Origin: Nakamurella flavida
GTDB lineage: Bacteria > Actinomycetota > Actinomycetes > Mycobacteriales > Nakamurellaceae
Direction of reading: 5' to 3'
NCBI RefSeq assembly: GCF_030811475.1
Contig: NZ_JAUSQV010000001.1
Coordinates: 124,001-188,000, forward strand
Length of the DNA: 64,000 nucleotides
Under the pieces are notes generated by a model. That model was not told the DNA's origin and searched no databases. It was given only the letters and a program-made list of their open reading frames with translations. This document shows, in pieces, positions 18,373 to 28,099 of this stretch. A program made the translations under genes and the position numbers. Positions within the stretch are counted from its first letter, which is position 1. The number at the start of each line of letters is the position of its first letter.

Positions 18373-19685
18373 GTCGCGGACCCGCCCTGCGGGTCGCGCT
18401 GCTGGGTGCCGGGGTGGTCGGATCGCAGGTGGCCCGGCTGCTGACCGAGAACGGCGACGAGTTCGCCGCCCGCATCGGCGCCCCCCTGGAGCTGGTGGGC
18501 GTGGCCGTGCGGCGGCCGGCCCGGCATCCGGAGGTGCCGGCCCACCTGTTGACCACGGACGTCGCCGGGCTGGTCGCCCGGGACGACGTCGACGTGGTCG
18601 TCGAGGTGATCGGCGGGATCGATCCGACCCGGGAGCTGCTGCTGACCGCGTTGCGTCGCGGAGCGTCCGTGGTCACCGCCAACAAGGCCCTGCTCGCCGA
18701 GCACGGCCCGGAGCTGTACGAGGCGGCCGACGCCGCCGGGGCCGACCTCTACTTCGAGGCCGCGGTGGCCGGGGCCATCCCGCTCATCCGCCCACTGCGC
18801 GAATCCCTCGCCGGTGACCGGATCACCCGGGTGATGGGCATCGTCAACGGCACCACCAACTTCATCCTGTCGGCGATGACGGCCGACGGCGTCGGGTACG
18901 CCGAGGCGCTGGCCGAGGCCACCCGGCTGGGCTTCGCCGAGGCCGACCCGACCGCCGACGTGGACGGTTTCGACGCCGCCGCCAAGGCCGCGATCCTGGC
19001 CTCCATCGCCTTCCACACCCGTGTCGGCGCGTCCGATGTGTACCGCGAGGGCATCGCCGAGGTGTCCGCAGCCGACATCCGGGCCGCCCGCCGGATCGGC
19101 TGCACCATCAAGCTTCTCGCCATCTGCGAGCGCCTCACCGACGACGACGGCGGTGAGGCCGTCTCCGCCCGGGTGCACCCGGTGATGCTGCCGGACGCCC
19201 ACCCGCTGGCCGGGGTCGACGGGGCCTACAACGCCGTGTACGTCGAGGCGGAATCGGCCGGTCGGCTGATGTTCTACGGCCCTGGAGCCGGCGGCGCCCC
19301 GACCGCTTCCGCGGTGCTCGGCGACCTCGTCGCGGTGGGTCGCAACCGGCTCGCCGGCGGCCGTGGACCGCGTGAGTCGGCCGCGGCGGATCTGCCCGCC
19401 CGGTCGATGGAGTCGGTGTCCAGCCGGTTCCACATCAGCCTGGACGTCGACGACCGATCCGGTGTGCTGGCCGCGGTGGCCGGTGCGTTCGCCGAGGCGG
19501 GCGTGTCGATCTCGACCGTCCGGCAGGAGGGCCGGGACACCGGTGGGGGAGAGGGTGCCGCGCTCGTCGTGGTCACCCACGCCGCTCCCGACACGGTCCT
19601 CTCCGACACCGTCGCGCGGTTGTCCGAACTGGAGTACGTCCACCGGGTGACCTCGGTGATGCGAGTGATGGGAGACCTGCGGTGA
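18369..19685 (+). CDS. hom: Homoserine dehydrogenase (ACT domain)
   Basis: Reduces aspartate semialdehyde to homoserine with NAD(P)H, the branch point to threonine and methionine. The N-terminal Rossmann motif [13 protein letters not shown] (about residues 12-24) is followed by the catalytic domain with [21 protein letters not shown] (about 157-167), and [17 protein letters not shown]-terminal ACT domain (about 352-438, [21 protein letters not shown]) implies feedback control by threonine. Starts at GTG overlapping the small membrane gene; ends in a GTGA overlap with thrC. Confidence 0.97.
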   Translation: MSRGPALRVALLGAGVVGSQVARLLTENGDEFAARIGAPLELVGVAVRRPARHPEVPAHLLTTDVAGLVARDDVDVVVEVIGGIDPTRELLLTALRRGASVVTANKALLAEHGPELYEAADAAGADLYFEAAVAGAIPLIRPLRESLAGDRITRVMGIVNGTTNFILSAMTADGVGYAEALAEATRLGFAEADPTADVDGFDAAAKAAILASIAFHTRVGASDVYREGIAEVSAADIRAARRIGCTIKLLAICERLTDDDGGEAVSARVHPVMLPDAHPLAGVDGAYNAVYVEAESAGRLMFYGPGAGGAPTASAVLGDLVAVGRNRLAGGRGPRESAAADLPARSMESVSSRFHISLDVDDRSGVLAAVAGAFAEAGVSISTVRQEGRDTGGGEGAALVVVTHAAPDTVLSDTVARLSELEYVHRVTSVMRVMGDLR

Positions 19686-20740
19686 ACGCCTGGCCCGGCT
19701 TGATCGAAGCCTTCGCCGACCGGGTGGCCGTCCCGCCCGGTGCCCGGGTGATCACCCTGCAGGAGGGGAACACCCCGCTGCTGCCGGCCCCGGCGCTGTC
19801 CGACCGGGTCGGTGCGCAGGTGTACCTGAAGATCGAGGGCGCCAACCCCACCGGATCCTTCAAGGACCGCGGCATGACGGTGGCCGTCACCCACGCGCTG
19901 GCCAGCGGGGCGAGGGCGGTCATCTGCGCCTCCACCGGCAACACCTCCGCGTCGGCGGCGGCGTACGCGGCCCGGGCTGGGATGACCAGTGCCGTGCTGG
20001 TGCCGCAGGGCAAGATCGCCAGCGGGAAGCTGGCCCAGGCCGTGGCCTACGGCGCCCGGATCCTGCAGGTGCAGGGCAACTTCGACGACTGCCTGGAGCT
20101 GGCCCGCAAGACCGCGGCCGCCCACGAGGAGATCGCCCTGGTCAACTCGGTCAACCCGGTCCGCATCGAGGGGCAGAAGACGGCGGCGTTCGAGATCTGC
20201 GACGCCCTCGGCCGCGCCCCGGACGTGCACTGCCTGCCCGTGGGCAACGCGGGCAACATCACCGCCTACTGGAAGGGCTACTCCGAGTACCACGCGGACG
20301 GCGTCGTCGACGCGCTGCCCCGGATGTTCGGCTTCCAGGCCGCCGGTGCCGCCCCCCTCGTCCTGGGCCACCCCGTCCTGCACCCGGACACCATCGCCAC
20401 CGCCATCCGGATCGGTGCGCCCGCGTCCTGGGCCGGTGCCATCACCGCCCGGGACTCCTCGCACGGGCTGATCGACGCGGTCACCGACGAGCAGATCCTG
20501 GACGCCTACCGGCTGCTCGCCTCGTCCGAGGGCGTCTTCGTCGAGCCGGCGTCCGCCGCGTCGGTGGCCGGACTGCTGGCCACCGCGGCCGACGGTCGCC
20601 TGCCGTCCGACGCCCTGGTGGTCTGCACGGTCACCGGGCACGGCCTGAAGGACCCGGACATCGCCCTGCGCGCGATGACCGAACCGGTCGTCGTCCCCGT
20701 CGCCGCCGAGGCGGTCGCCGGGGCCCTGGACCTGCGGTGA
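19682..20740 (+). CDS. thrC: Threonine synthase
   Basis: PLP enzyme that converts O-phosphohomoserine to threonine. 352 aa, the size of the short actinobacterial class. The PLP lysine lies in [11 protein letters not shown] (about residue 60), the phosphate-binding loop in [12 protein letters not shown] (about 84-95), and the C-terminal glycine loop in [11 protein letters not shown] start overlapping hom; the stop overlaps thrB by four bases. Confidence 0.97.
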   Translation: MNAWPGLIEAFADRVAVPPGARVITLQEGNTPLLPAPALSDRVGAQVYLKIEGANPTGSFKDRGMTVAVTHALASGARAVICASTGNTSASAAAYAARAGMTSAVLVPQGKIASGKLAQAVAYGARILQVQGNFDDCLELARKTAAAHEEIALVNSVNPVRIEGQKTAAFEICDALGRAPDVHCLPVGNAGNITAYWKGYSEYHADGVVDALPRMFGFQAAGAAPLVLGHPVLHPDTIATAIRIGAPASWAGAITARDSSHGLIDAVTDEQILDAYRLLASSEGVFVEPASAASVAGLLATAADGRLPSDALVVCTVTGHGLKDPDIALRAMTEPVVVPVAAEAVAGALDLR

Positions 20741-21789
20741 CCGTTCCGGCTGCGACCGATCCCGAAGGCGCACCGGCGGCGTCCTGGGAACCGGGGGCCC
20801 GGCGGTCGGCGCCGTCCCCGGACGACGGGGGATGGGTCGAGGTGCGCGTACCAGCGACCTCGGCCAATCTCGGGCCCGGGTTCGACAGTTTCGGGCTCGC
20901 TCTGGAGATCTTCGACCGGGTCCGTGCCCGACGGGCCGGCGCGACCCTGCTCGTCGACGTCGTCGGCGTGGGAGCCGACGAGGTCCCCCGCGACGCCTCG
21001 CACCTCGTCGTCACCGCGATGGCGCGGGCGTTCGCCGCCGCGGGGGAAGAGTTGCCCGCCGGCCTGCAGGTGCGGTGCGAGAACCGCATCCCGCACGGTG
21101 GCGGGCTCGGCTCGTCCGCCGCGGCCATCGTCGCCGGCCTGCTGCTCGGTCGTGCCCTGCTCGCCGGTGGCCCCGACCTGCTGTCCGACGCCGCCGTCCT
21201 CACCCTGGCGAGCGGGATGGAGGGACACCCGGACAACGTCGCCCCCGCCCTGGTCGGCGGATTCACCGTCTCCTTCCCGCAGCCGGCGCCTTCGACGTCC
21301 TCCGGGGGCTCGGCGACGTCGCAAGCGGGACCCGACGGCGCGGTGGGGGTGATCCGCCGTGACGTGCACCCCGATGTCCGGATCCTGGTCTTCACCGCCG
21401 ACCAGGCGAGTTCCACCCACGCGACCCGGGGCCTGCTCCCGGCGTCGGTGCCGCACGCGGACGCCGCCGCGAATGCCGCTGCGGCCGGTCTGCTGGCCCT
21501 GGCCCTCACCGTCGAGCCGCGGTATCTGCTCCGGGCCACCGTCGACCGGCTCCATCAGCCCTACCGCGCGCCGGCCATGCCGGCCACCGCCGCACTGGTC
21601 GCCGATCTCCGCGCCGCCGGTCTGGCCGCCGTGGTGTCCGGAGCAGGGCCGTCGGTGATCGCCCTGACCACCCAGGACGTCGACCCGGCGCGGTGGGAGC
21701 GGCCGGGGTTCACCGTCCAGCAGGTTCCGGTCTGCCGTTCCGGAGCCGAGACCACCGGCGCCGGAGACGGGACGACGTCGGCCGGATGA
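20737..21789 (+). CDS. thrB: Homoserine kinase
   Basis: GHMP kinase that makes O-phosphohomoserine, the substrate of ThrC just upstream. Visible motifs: N-terminal [18 protein letters not shown] (about residues 32-50), the ATP loop [14 protein letters not shown] (about 116-129), and the C-terminal motif [10 protein letters not shown] (about 302-311). 350 aa with about 30 extra residues at the N-terminus and a short Ser/Gly-rich insert near residue 190. Last gene of the lysA-thrB chain of GTGA overlaps; the rho leader follows. Confidence 0.97.
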   Translation: MTVPAATDPEGAPAASWEPGARRSAPSPDDGGWVEVRVPATSANLGPGFDSFGLALEIFDRVRARRAGATLLVDVVGVGADEVPRDASHLVVTAMARAFAAAGEELPAGLQVRCENRIPHGGGLGSSAAAIVAGLLLGRALLAGGPDLLSDAAVLTLASGMEGHPDNVAPALVGGFTVSFPQPAPSTSSGGSATSQAGPDGAVGVIRRDVHPDVRILVFTADQASSTHATRGLLPASVPHADAAANAAAAGLLALALTVEPRYLLRATVDRLHQPYRAPAMPATAALVADLRAAGLAAVVSGAGPSVIALTTQDVDPARWERPGFTVQQVPVCRSGAETTGAGDGTTSAG

Positions 21790-21866
21790 CCGCAGCGTGA
21801 TCGACCCCCGGGCGTGCCCGGGGCGTCGGTCCGGATCCCGGTATGCGGCGACACGCTCCGGGAGTG

Positions 21867-22182
21867 TTGCCGCCCGCCGCGAACTGTGGTTACCCTGGAA
21901 GAGATCACCGGCCGTACGGGACTCTTTCTGTCCCGACGCCTGAGCCGGAGTCTTCCTTGGGGGGGCACCTCCGGAAATCTTCTCGTGACGGTCCCGGTCC
22001 ACCCGGTGACGATCCGAGGATTCCCCGGGTTCCCGATCCGGCCACGCCACTGCTCCTCGCGGCTGTCGTCCAACTCGGTGATCACCACTCCGCCGCGCCC
22101 GCTCGGGCGTGGGAGGGCAGCCATCGCCGTCGCGATGGCGCACATACCCGGTCGGACACAGGACCGGACAGGAAGGATCTTC
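21867..22182 (+). promoter_or_regulatory. rho promoter and long structured 5' leader
   Basis: A -35 like TTGCCG (21867-21872), an 18-base spacer and a -10 TACCCT (21891-21896) predict a start near 21903, leaving a leader of about 280 bases before rho. It contains short inverted repeats, for example GGGAC/GTCCC around 21917-21933 and CCGGAG/CTCCGG further on. Enterobacterial rho is controlled by attenuation in a long leader; the same here is inference. No small gene with a ribosome site is evident inside. Confidence 0.55.
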
Positions 22183-24423
22183 GTGACCGAAACCACGGAG
22201 TCGCTCGACATCTCCTCCGTCGCCACCGCAGATCGGGCCGATTCCGCGCCCCGTCGCGGTCGTCGTGGCGAAGGTCTGTCGGGCATGGTGCTGACCGATC
22301 TCAAGGCCCTCGCGGGCGAGCTCGGCATCCGTGGCACCTCCGGCATGCGCAAGGGAGACCTCGTCGCGGCCATCACCGATCGGCAGTCCGGCTCGACGTC
22401 GGCCCGGTCCACCGCACGCCCGGAGACCGCCCCTGCGGCTGCTCCCAGCTCTCCCACCTCGAGCGACGCCCCGCGCGAGCAGTCGGCGTCCAGCCTGCCG
22501 ACGCAGAACTCCGCCGGTGACACCGAGGGTCGTCGTCGTTCCGCGCGTCGTCCGGAGGGCGCACCCGAGACACGGGGGAGCGCCCCCGATGCCATCGATC
22601 ACGCGCCGGCCACCCCGCCGGCCGCGCCCGCCGCCGCCGACCGCAACGGGGCCACCACCGCGGACGGCGCGCGTCAGGACGCCGGTGCCGAGCGCGCCGA
22701 CGGTCGCGAGGGCGCCCGGTCCGAAGCCGCCCCGACCGGATCCGCCGGCCGGTCCGATCAGGTCGGCGACAGTGCCGCTCCGGACACCCGGGGCTCCGAC
22801 GACGCCGCCGCGAACAACGCCGACGGCGACACCGACGGGGACCCGCGCGGTCGTCGCACCCGCCGTGGCCGTCGTGACCGCGACGACGCCGCGGTGGACA
22901 ACGGCCAGGTCCGCGAGCAGCGCGACGGCCAGCAGCGTGACGGCCAGCAGCGTGACGGCCAGGTCAACCAGCAGCGCGACCAGCAGCGCGGCGACCGCCG
23001 CAACGATCGCAACGACCGGACCGGCGGCAACGACCGCGCGGACCGCAACGACCGTGGTGACCGCAACGGTGGGGCCGACCGGAACGGCGGCAGCGACCGG
23101 AACACCGGGAACGACCGCAACGGCAACACCGGCCGCGACCGCAACGACCGCAACGACCAGGACGACGACGAGCTCGGTGGGCGGCGCGGCCGCCGGTTCC
23201 GTGATCGCAACCGTCGCGGCCGTGACCGGTTCGCCGGCGATGCCCCGGTCGAGACCGAGGTCCGCGACGACGACGTCCTGATCCCCGTCGCGGGCATCCT
23301 CGACGTGATGGACTCGTACGCGTTCATCCGGACCTCGGGGTACCTGACCGGCCCGAACGACGTCTACGTCTCGCTGTCCCAGGTCCGGAAGAACGGGCTG
23401 CGTCGCGGTGACGCGGTCACCGGTGCGGTCCGCCAGGCCCGCGAGGGGGAGACCCCGGGGCAGGGAACCACCCAGCGGCAGAAGTTCAACGCCCTGGTCC
23501 GGCTGGACTCGGTCAACGGTCTGGACCCGGAGACGGCCCGCAACCGCCCCGAGTTCACCAAGCTCACCCCGCTGTACCCGAACGACCGACTCCGTCTGGA
23601 GACCGAGTCGCACATCCTCACCACCCGGGTGATCGACCTGGTGATGCCGGTCGGCAAGGGTCAGCGCGCGCTCATCGTGTCGCCGCCCAAGGCCGGCAAG
23701 ACGATGGTCATGCAGGCCATCGCGAACGCCATCACCACGAACAACCCGGAGTGCCACCTCATGGTCGTGCTGATCGACGAGCGACCCGAAGAGGTCACCG
23801 ACATGCAGCGATCGGTCAAGGGTGAGGTCATCGCCTCCACCTTCGACCGTCCGCCGGCAGACCACACCCTGGTCGCCGAGCTGTCCATCGAGCGGGCCAA
23901 GCGGCTCGTCGAGATGGGTCGCGACGTCGTGGTGCTGCTCGACTCGATCACTCGCCTGGGCCGGGCCTACAACCTGGCCGCACCGGCGTCCGGACGCATC
24001 CTGTCCGGTGGTGTGGACTCGACGGCGTTGTTCCCGCCGAAGCGTTTCCTGGGCGCGGCCCGCAACATCGAGAACGGCGGGTCGCTCACCATCTTCGCGT
24101 CCGCCCTGGTGGAGACCGGTTCCGCCGGTGACACGGTGATCTTCGAGGAGTTCAAGGGCACCGGTAACGCCGAGCTCAAGCTCGATCGTCGCCTCGCCGA
24201 CAAGCGCATCTTCCCGGCCATCGACGTCGATCAGTCCTCCACCCGCAAGGAGGACCTGCTGCTCTCGCCCGACGAGCTGGCCATCGTGGTCAAGCTGCGC
24301 CGGGTGCTGTCCGCGCTCGACACGCAGCAGGCCGTCGAGCTGGTGCTGGACCGGCTGCGCAAGACGCGCAACAACGTCGAGTTCCTCATGCAGGTCGCCA
24401 AGACCACGCCCGGCAACGACTGA
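22183..24423 (+). CDS. rho: Transcription termination factor Rho with long disordered insert
   Basis: RNA-dependent ATPase that ends transcription; 746 aa versus about 420 in E. coli. Order: Rho_N SAP-like helices (LTDLKALAGELGI, about 30-58); a roughly 280-residue insert rich in Arg, Asp, Asn, Gln and Gly, with three 15-bp tandem units (QRDGQ) and many DRN-type units; the RNA-binding cold-shock fold (GILDVMDSYAFIRTSGYL, about 372-390); the ATPase with Walker A PPKAGKTM (about 505), Walker B VVVLLDSITRL (about 583), and the Q-loop/R-loop region. Such inserts are typical of actinobacterial Rho and add RNA binding and condensate formation. GTG at 22183 has GGAAGG six bases upstream; the open frame further upstream is the leader. 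Confidence 0.96.
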   Translation: MTETTESLDISSVATADRADSAPRRGRRGEGLSGMVLTDLKALAGELGIRGTSGMRKGDLVAAITDRQSGSTSARSTARPETAPAAAPSSPTSSDAPREQSASSLPTQNSAGDTEGRRRSARRPEGAPETRGSAPDAIDHAPATPPAAPAAADRNGATTADGARQDAGAERADGREGARSEAAPTGSAGRSDQVGDSAAPDTRGSDDAAANNADGDTDGDPRGRRTRRGRRDRDDAAVDNGQVREQRDGQQRDGQQRDGQVNQQRDQQRGDRRNDRNDRTGGNDRADRNDRGDRNGGADRNGGSDRNTGNDRNGNTGRDRNDRNDQDDDELGGRRGRRFRDRNRRGRDRFAGDAPVETEVRDDDVLIPVAGILDVMDSYAFIRTSGYLTGPNDVYVSLSQVRKNGLRRGDAVTGAVRQAREGETPGQGTTQRQKFNALVRLDSVNGLDPETARNRPEFTKLTPLYPNDRLRLETESHILTTRVIDLVMPVGKGQRALIVSPPKAGKTMVMQAIANAITTNNPECHLMVVLIDERPEEVTDMQRSVKGEVIASTFDRPPADHTLVAELSIERAKRLVEMGRDVVVLLDSITRLGRAYNLAAPASGRILSGGVDSTALFPPKRFLGAARNIENGGSLTIFASALVETGSAGDTVIFEEFKGTGNAELKLDRRLADKRIFPAIDVDQSSTRKEDLLLSPDELAIVVKLRRVLSALDTQQAVELVLDRLRKTRNNVEFLMQVAKTTPGND
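22918..22962 (+). repeat. 15-bp tandem repeat x3 in rho (QRDGQ)
   Basis: Three near-identical 15-base units start at 22918, 22933 and 22948, differing by one C/T. Each adds five codons, so copy number changes keep the reading frame. Sits inside the disordered Rho insert. Confidence 0.85.
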
Positions 24424-24432
24424 TCGTCACCG

Positions 24433-24870
24433 ATGACCACGGGTGACGGGTCGGACCCGGCGGCCAAGGCCGCCGGGTACGCGGTGCTGGCCCGCACCAG
24501 CTACGTCCTGCTCACCACCTTCCGCAAGGACGGGCGGGCGGTGCCGACCCCGGTCTGGGCGGCGCCGGGCGTGGGCGACCTGGCCGGGGAGCTGCTCGTC
24601 TGGACCAACCCGAACGCCGGGAAGGTCAAGCGGATCCGACGCAGCGGGCACGTCCTCGTGCAGCCCTGCGACCGGCGGGGCCGACCGGTCGGGCGCGGCG
24701 TCCCGGCGACGGCACGGGTGCTGGCGCCGCACGACGCACCGGCGGTGCTCGACGCCATCCGGGGCAAGTACGGGCTGCTCGGCCGGCTGACGCTGCTGCC
24801 GCAGCGCTTCACCTCCCGGCCGGCCGGCGCCCTGGCCGTCCGGCTCGGCGGAGCCGCCTCCGCGGAATAG
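24433..24870 (+). CDS. PPOX-class flavin/F420-dependent split-barrel protein
   Basis: A 145-residue pyridoxamine-oxidase-like split barrel, of the PPOX class that in Actinobacteria uses F420 or FMN/heme. Visible family features: YVLLTTFRKDGRAVPTPVWAAP (about residues 24-45), LLVWTNPNAGKVKRIRRSG (about 54-72), VQPCDRRGRPVG and the KYGLLGRL segment. The exact cofactor and substrate cannot be read from the sequence. The ATG begins 10 bases after the rho stop, so it may be read through from rho. Confidence 0.85.
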   Translation: MTTGDGSDPAAKAAGYAVLARTSYVLLTTFRKDGRAVPTPVWAAPGVGDLAGELLVWTNPNAGKVKRIRRSGHVLVQPCDRRGRPVGRGVPATARVLAPHDAPAVLDAIRGKYGLLGRLTLLPQRFTSRPAGALAVRLGGAASAE

Positions 24871-24996
24871 CGGGGGCGGACCGATCGTTTGGACTGTCGT
24901 CAGGTGCGTCTGGCACACTGACAGGTCGAGTCCGGCTCCGGTTCACGTTTCGCCCACCTGGGGGAGCGACCCGGCGGCCACGAGAGAGGAATCACC

Positions 24997-25209
24997 ATGA
25001 AGTCCGGCATCCACCCGCAGTACACCGCGACCGAGGTCGTCTGTGGCTGTGGCAACACCTTCACCACCCGGAGCACCTCCGCCGGCGACAAGATCACCGT
25101 CGAGGTCTGCTCCAACTGCCACCCGTTCTACACCGGCAAGCAGAAGATCCTGGACACCGGCGGCCGCGTCGCCCGCTTCGAGGCGCGGTACGGCAAGCGC
25201 AGCCGCTGA
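24997..25209 (+). CDS. rpmE: 50S ribosomal protein L31 (zinc-binding form)
   Basis: 70 aa, complete. The zinc ligands C-x-C (CGCG, residues 16-18) and C-x2-C (CSNC, about 37-40) are present, so this is the zinc-containing form rather than the zinc-free paralogue made under zinc limitation. It follows rho in the standard actinobacterial order. GAGAGGA lies shortly before the ATG, and a strong terminator follows 10 bases after the stop. Confidence 0.98.
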   Translation: MKSGIHPQYTATEVVCGCGNTFTTRSTSAGDKITVEVCSNCHPFYTGKQKILDTGGRVARFEARYGKRSR

Positions 25210-25219
25210 CGCTCCACGG

Positions 25220-25260
25220 GCGCCCGCACGGCCTTCGGGCCGGCGGGCGCTTTCGTGTTT
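25220..25260 (+). terminator. Intrinsic terminator after rpmE
   Basis: A GC-rich stem GCGCCCGC-a-CGGCC paired with GGCCGGCGGGCGC around a TTCG tetraloop, followed by TTTCGTGTTT. One base bulges. This is the most classical terminator in the window and separates rpmE from prfA. Confidence 0.9.
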
Positions 25261-25342
25261 CCGGGGTCCGGTCGAGCCGTCCGCTCCCGCCCGGAGTGCG
25301 CGCCGACCTGCCAGCACCGCCGCCCCCGTCCCGAGAGGAACC

Positions 25343-26440
25343 ATGAGCCCCGACGCCGGATCCGCCCCCGCGCAGGCGCACACCTCGGCACTGACCGCCG
25401 AGTACGCCGATCTGCAGCGCGCGATGGCCGAGCCGTCGCTGCACGCTGATCCCGCCGCGGCCCGTCGGTTGGGTCGTCGCTACGCCGCGCTCACCCCGAT
25501 CGTCACCACCGCGGCCGATCTCGACACCGCCCGCGGTGATCTCGAGGCCGCCGTCGAACTGGGCGCCGACGACGCGGCCTTCGCGCAGGAGGCCGCCGAA
25601 CTGGCGGTGCGGGTGTCCGACCTGGAGCTCCGCCTGGCCGAGCTGCTGACCCCGCGCGACCCGGACGACGCCAAGGACGTCCTGGTCGAGATCAAGGCGG
25701 GGGAGGGCGGCGAGGAGTCGGCCCTGTTCGCCGGTGATCTGCTCCGCATGTACCTGCGGTACGCCGAACGCCGCAACTGGAAGACCGAGGTCCTCGCCGC
25801 GTCCGAGTCCGACCTGGGGGGATACAAGGACGTCACCGTCGCGGTGAAGGCGCCGGGAGCGCCCGCACCGGCGGACGGTGTGTGGGCCCGGCTCAAGTAC
25901 GAGGGTGGCGTGCACCGGGTCCAACGGGTGCCCGTGACGGAGTCGCAGGGCCGCATCCACACCTCCGCGGCCGGGGTGTTCGTCGCCCCGGAGGCCGAGG
26001 ACGTGGACGTCGAGGTGGTGCCGTCCGATCTGCGGATCGACGTGTTCCGGTCGTCCGGCCCGGGTGGACAGTCCGTCAACACCACCGACTCCGCCGTCCG
26101 GATCACCCACCTGCCCACCGGCATCGTGGTGTCCTGCCAGAACGAGAAGAGCCAGCTGCAGAACAAGGAGCAGGCCCTGCGCATCCTGCGTGCCCGCCTG
26201 CTCGTGGCTGCCCGTTCCGTCGCGGACGAGGCCGCCGCCGATGCCCGACGGTCCCAGGTGCGCACCGTGGACCGGTCCGAACGGGTCCGGACGTACAACT
26301 TCCCGGAGAACCGCATCGCCGACCACCGGGTCGGCTTCAAGGCCCACAATCTGGACGCCGTGCTCGACGGGGACCTCGACGCGGTGCTGGACGCCCTGGA
26401 GCGCGCGGATCGCGCCGAGCGCCTGGCGGGCCACCGATGA
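25343..26440 (+). CDS. prfA: Peptide chain release factor 1
   Basis: Releases the finished protein at UAA and UAG. 365 aa. Domain 1 (residues 1-105) is followed by [20 protein letters not shown], the codon-recognition region, and the GGQ loop ([16 protein letters not shown], about 237-251) that triggers peptidyl-tRNA hydrolysis; the C-terminus has [13 protein letters not shown] at 25343 has GAGAGGA six bases upstream. The stop overlaps the prmC start by four bases (ATGA). Confidence 0.98.
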   Translation: MSPDAGSAPAQAHTSALTAEYADLQRAMAEPSLHADPAAARRLGRRYAALTPIVTTAADLDTARGDLEAAVELGADDAAFAQEAAELAVRVSDLELRLAELLTPRDPDDAKDVLVEIKAGEGGEESALFAGDLLRMYLRYAERRNWKTEVLAASESDLGGYKDVTVAVKAPGAPAPADGVWARLKYEGGVHRVQRVPVTESQGRIHTSAAGVFVAPEAEDVDVEVVPSDLRIDVFRSSGPGGQSVNTTDSAVRITHLPTGIVVSCQNEKSQLQNKEQALRILRARLLVAARSVADEAAADARRSQVRTVDRSERVRTYNFPENRIADHRVGFKAHNLDAVLDGDLDAVLDALERADRAERLAGHR

Positions 26441-27315
26441 GCCGGGTACCGCTGCGCAGCGAGATCAGCGCCGCCCAGGGGACGCTCGAGGCGGCCGGGG
26501 TGCCCGGTGCCCGGGCCGACGCGGAGATCCTGGCCGCCGACCTGCTCCGGGTGCCGCGGACGAAGCTGGGTCTGCACCCTCTGGTCGACGACGGGTTCGT
26601 GGAGCGTTTCCGCGCCCTGGTCGACCGACGGGCCACCCGCATCCCGTTGCAACACCTGCTCGGCACGGCTCATCTGGCCGGGGTCGACGTCGCCGTCGGA
26701 CCGGGAGTCTTCATCCCCCGTCCGGAGACGGAGTCCCTGGTGGTCTGGGCGCTGGACGCGATCGCCGGGGTGCGGTCACCCCTGGTCGTCGATCTGTTCA
26801 CCGGGAGCGCGGCCATCGCCCTGGCCATCGCCACCGCGCGACCCGACGCCCGGGTCATCGGTGTCGAACGGTCACCGGGCGCCCTGGCCTGGGCCCGCCG
26901 GAACACCGAGTCGCACCGCGATGCCGGCGGCACCCCCGTGGAGCTGCGCGGAGTGGACGTGTTCGACATCCGCGGCCTGGCCGATCTGGACGGTGCCGTC
27001 GACCTGGTCACGGCCAACCCGCCGTACGTGCCCGTCGGAACCCCGGTCGAACCCGAGGTCGGCGAGCACGACCCCGCCGAGGCGGTCTTCGCAGGTCCCG
27101 ACGGACTGGACGTCATCCGGCCGCTGGTCGCCGTGGTCGCCGGGCTGCTCCGGGTGGACGGGGTGCTGGCCGTGGAGCACGACGACACCCACGGCGAATC
27201 CGTCCCCGCCCTGTTGCGCGCGCGGCGCATCCTCACCGATGTCACCGCCCACACCGATCTGGCCGGACGGCCCCGGTTCGTCTCCGCCCGGCGGGTCGCT
27301 CTCCCCGCACGCTGA
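26437..27315 (+). CDS. prmC: Release factor glutamine methyltransferase
   Basis: SAM-dependent enzyme that methylates the Gln of the GGQ loop of release factors, encoded directly behind its substrate PrfA with an ATGA overlap. 292 aa. The N-terminal helical PrmC domain contains IPLQHLLG (about 69-76) and the PRPETE segment; the SAM fold has [16 protein letters not shown] (about 117-132) and the catalytic NPPYVP (about 192-197). A short inverted repeat (CCGGTCCC/GGGACCGG near 27324-27342) follows the stop. Confidence 0.96.
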   Translation: MSRVPLRSEISAAQGTLEAAGVPGARADAEILAADLLRVPRTKLGLHPLVDDGFVERFRALVDRRATRIPLQHLLGTAHLAGVDVAVGPGVFIPRPETESLVVWALDAIAGVRSPLVVDLFTGSAAIALAIATARPDARVIGVERSPGALAWARRNTESHRDAGGTPVELRGVDVFDIRGLADLDGAVDLVTANPPYVPVGTPVEPEVGEHDPAEAVFAGPDGLDVIRPLVAVVAGLLRVDGVLAVEHDDTHGESVPALLRARRILTDVTAHTDLAGRPRFVSARRVALPAR

Positions 27316-27369
27316 CGCGCCGCGCCGGTCCCGAGGGACCGGTGGGACCGGCGTCGCCCCCGGGGCTGG

Positions 27370-27375
27370 GATGAT
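27370..27375 (+). promoter_or_regulatory. Possible -10 box of ywlC
   Basis: GATGAT lies six bases before the GTG of ywlC, the leaderless spacing seen at other genes here. It matches the nAnnnT consensus only loosely. Confidence 0.35.
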
Positions 27376-27381
27376 GCCCCG

Positions 27382-28026
27382 GTGACCGTCTTCGACTGCT
27401 CCGACCCCACCGCCCGTCGCGCCGGCCTGGATGCCGCCGCGACCGCCGCCCGTTCCGGCCACCTGGTCGTCCTGCCGACCGACACCGTCTACGGGTTGGG
27501 CGCCGACGCCTTCAACGCCGCCGCCGTGCGGGCGCTGCTGGCCACCAAGGGTCGCGGGCCGGACATGCCCGTCCCCGTCCTGGTCGGGTCGTGGAACACC
27601 GTGGACGGTCTGGTCGGGACGGTGCCGGACGTCGCGCGCACCCTGATCCGGGCGTTCTGGCCGGGCGGGTTGTCCCTGGTCATGCACCACGCCCCGTCCC
27701 TGGCCTGGGATCTGGGCGACACCCGGGGGACGGTGATGATCCGGATGCCGCTGCACCCCGCCGCTCTCGACCTGTTGCGCCTGGTCGGGCCGATGGCCGT
27801 GTCCAGCGCCAACCGCAGCGGTCAGCCGCCGGCCACGACCGCCGCGCAGGCCGTCGAGCAGCTCGGGTCCGACGTCGCCGTGTACCTGGACGGCGGGTCG
27901 GCCGCGGTGGGGATCGCCTCCACCGTCCTGGATCTCACCGGTGAGGTGCCCACCGTGCTCCGGCAGGGGGCGGTCCCGCTGGAGCGGCTCCGCGAGGTGA
28001 TCGGCGAGGTGCAGGCGGCGGGCTGA
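27382..28026 (+). CDS. Threonylcarbamoyl-AMP synthase (Sua5/YwlC/YrdC)
   Basis: Makes threonylcarbamoyl-AMP from threonine, bicarbonate and ATP for the t6A modification at position 37 of ANN-decoding tRNAs. 214 aa, the YrdC domain without a Sua5 tail. Visible: VVLPTDTVYGLGADA (about residues 30-44), KGRGPDMPVPVLV, FWPGGLSLVM, and PMAVSSANRSGQPP (about 138-151), the binding cleft residues. In the usual actinobacterial place after prmC and before wecA. Starts at GTG without a ribosome site. Confidence 0.94.
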   Translation: MTVFDCSDPTARRAGLDAAATAARSGHLVVLPTDTVYGLGADAFNAAAVRALLATKGRGPDMPVPVLVGSWNTVDGLVGTVPDVARTLIRAFWPGGLSLVMHHAPSLAWDLGDTRGTVMIRMPLHPAALDLLRLVGPMAVSSANRSGQPPATTAAQAVEQLGSDVAVYLDGGSAAVGIASTVLDLTGEVPTVLRQGAVPLERLREVIGEVQAAG

Positions 28027-28086
28027 CCGGGAGGATCGCGGCGCGCCCCCGATCCGCGGGGGAGCGGTACCCGCCCGCACGCCCTC

Positions 28087-28092
28087 TACGCT
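28087..28092 (+). promoter_or_regulatory. -10 box of wecA, leaderless transcript predicted
   Basis: TACGCT ends seven bases before the GTG at 28100, placing the transcription start at the start codon. It would drive wecA and the overlapping membrane gene. Confidence 0.6.
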
Positions 28093-28099
28093 GGCTCCC

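Noticed and set aside
20506-23865. A 1119-codon open frame on the minus strand opposite thrB and rho
   Set aside because: Shadow of high-GC codon use on the plus strand; the translation has no family motif and the plus-strand genes are certain.
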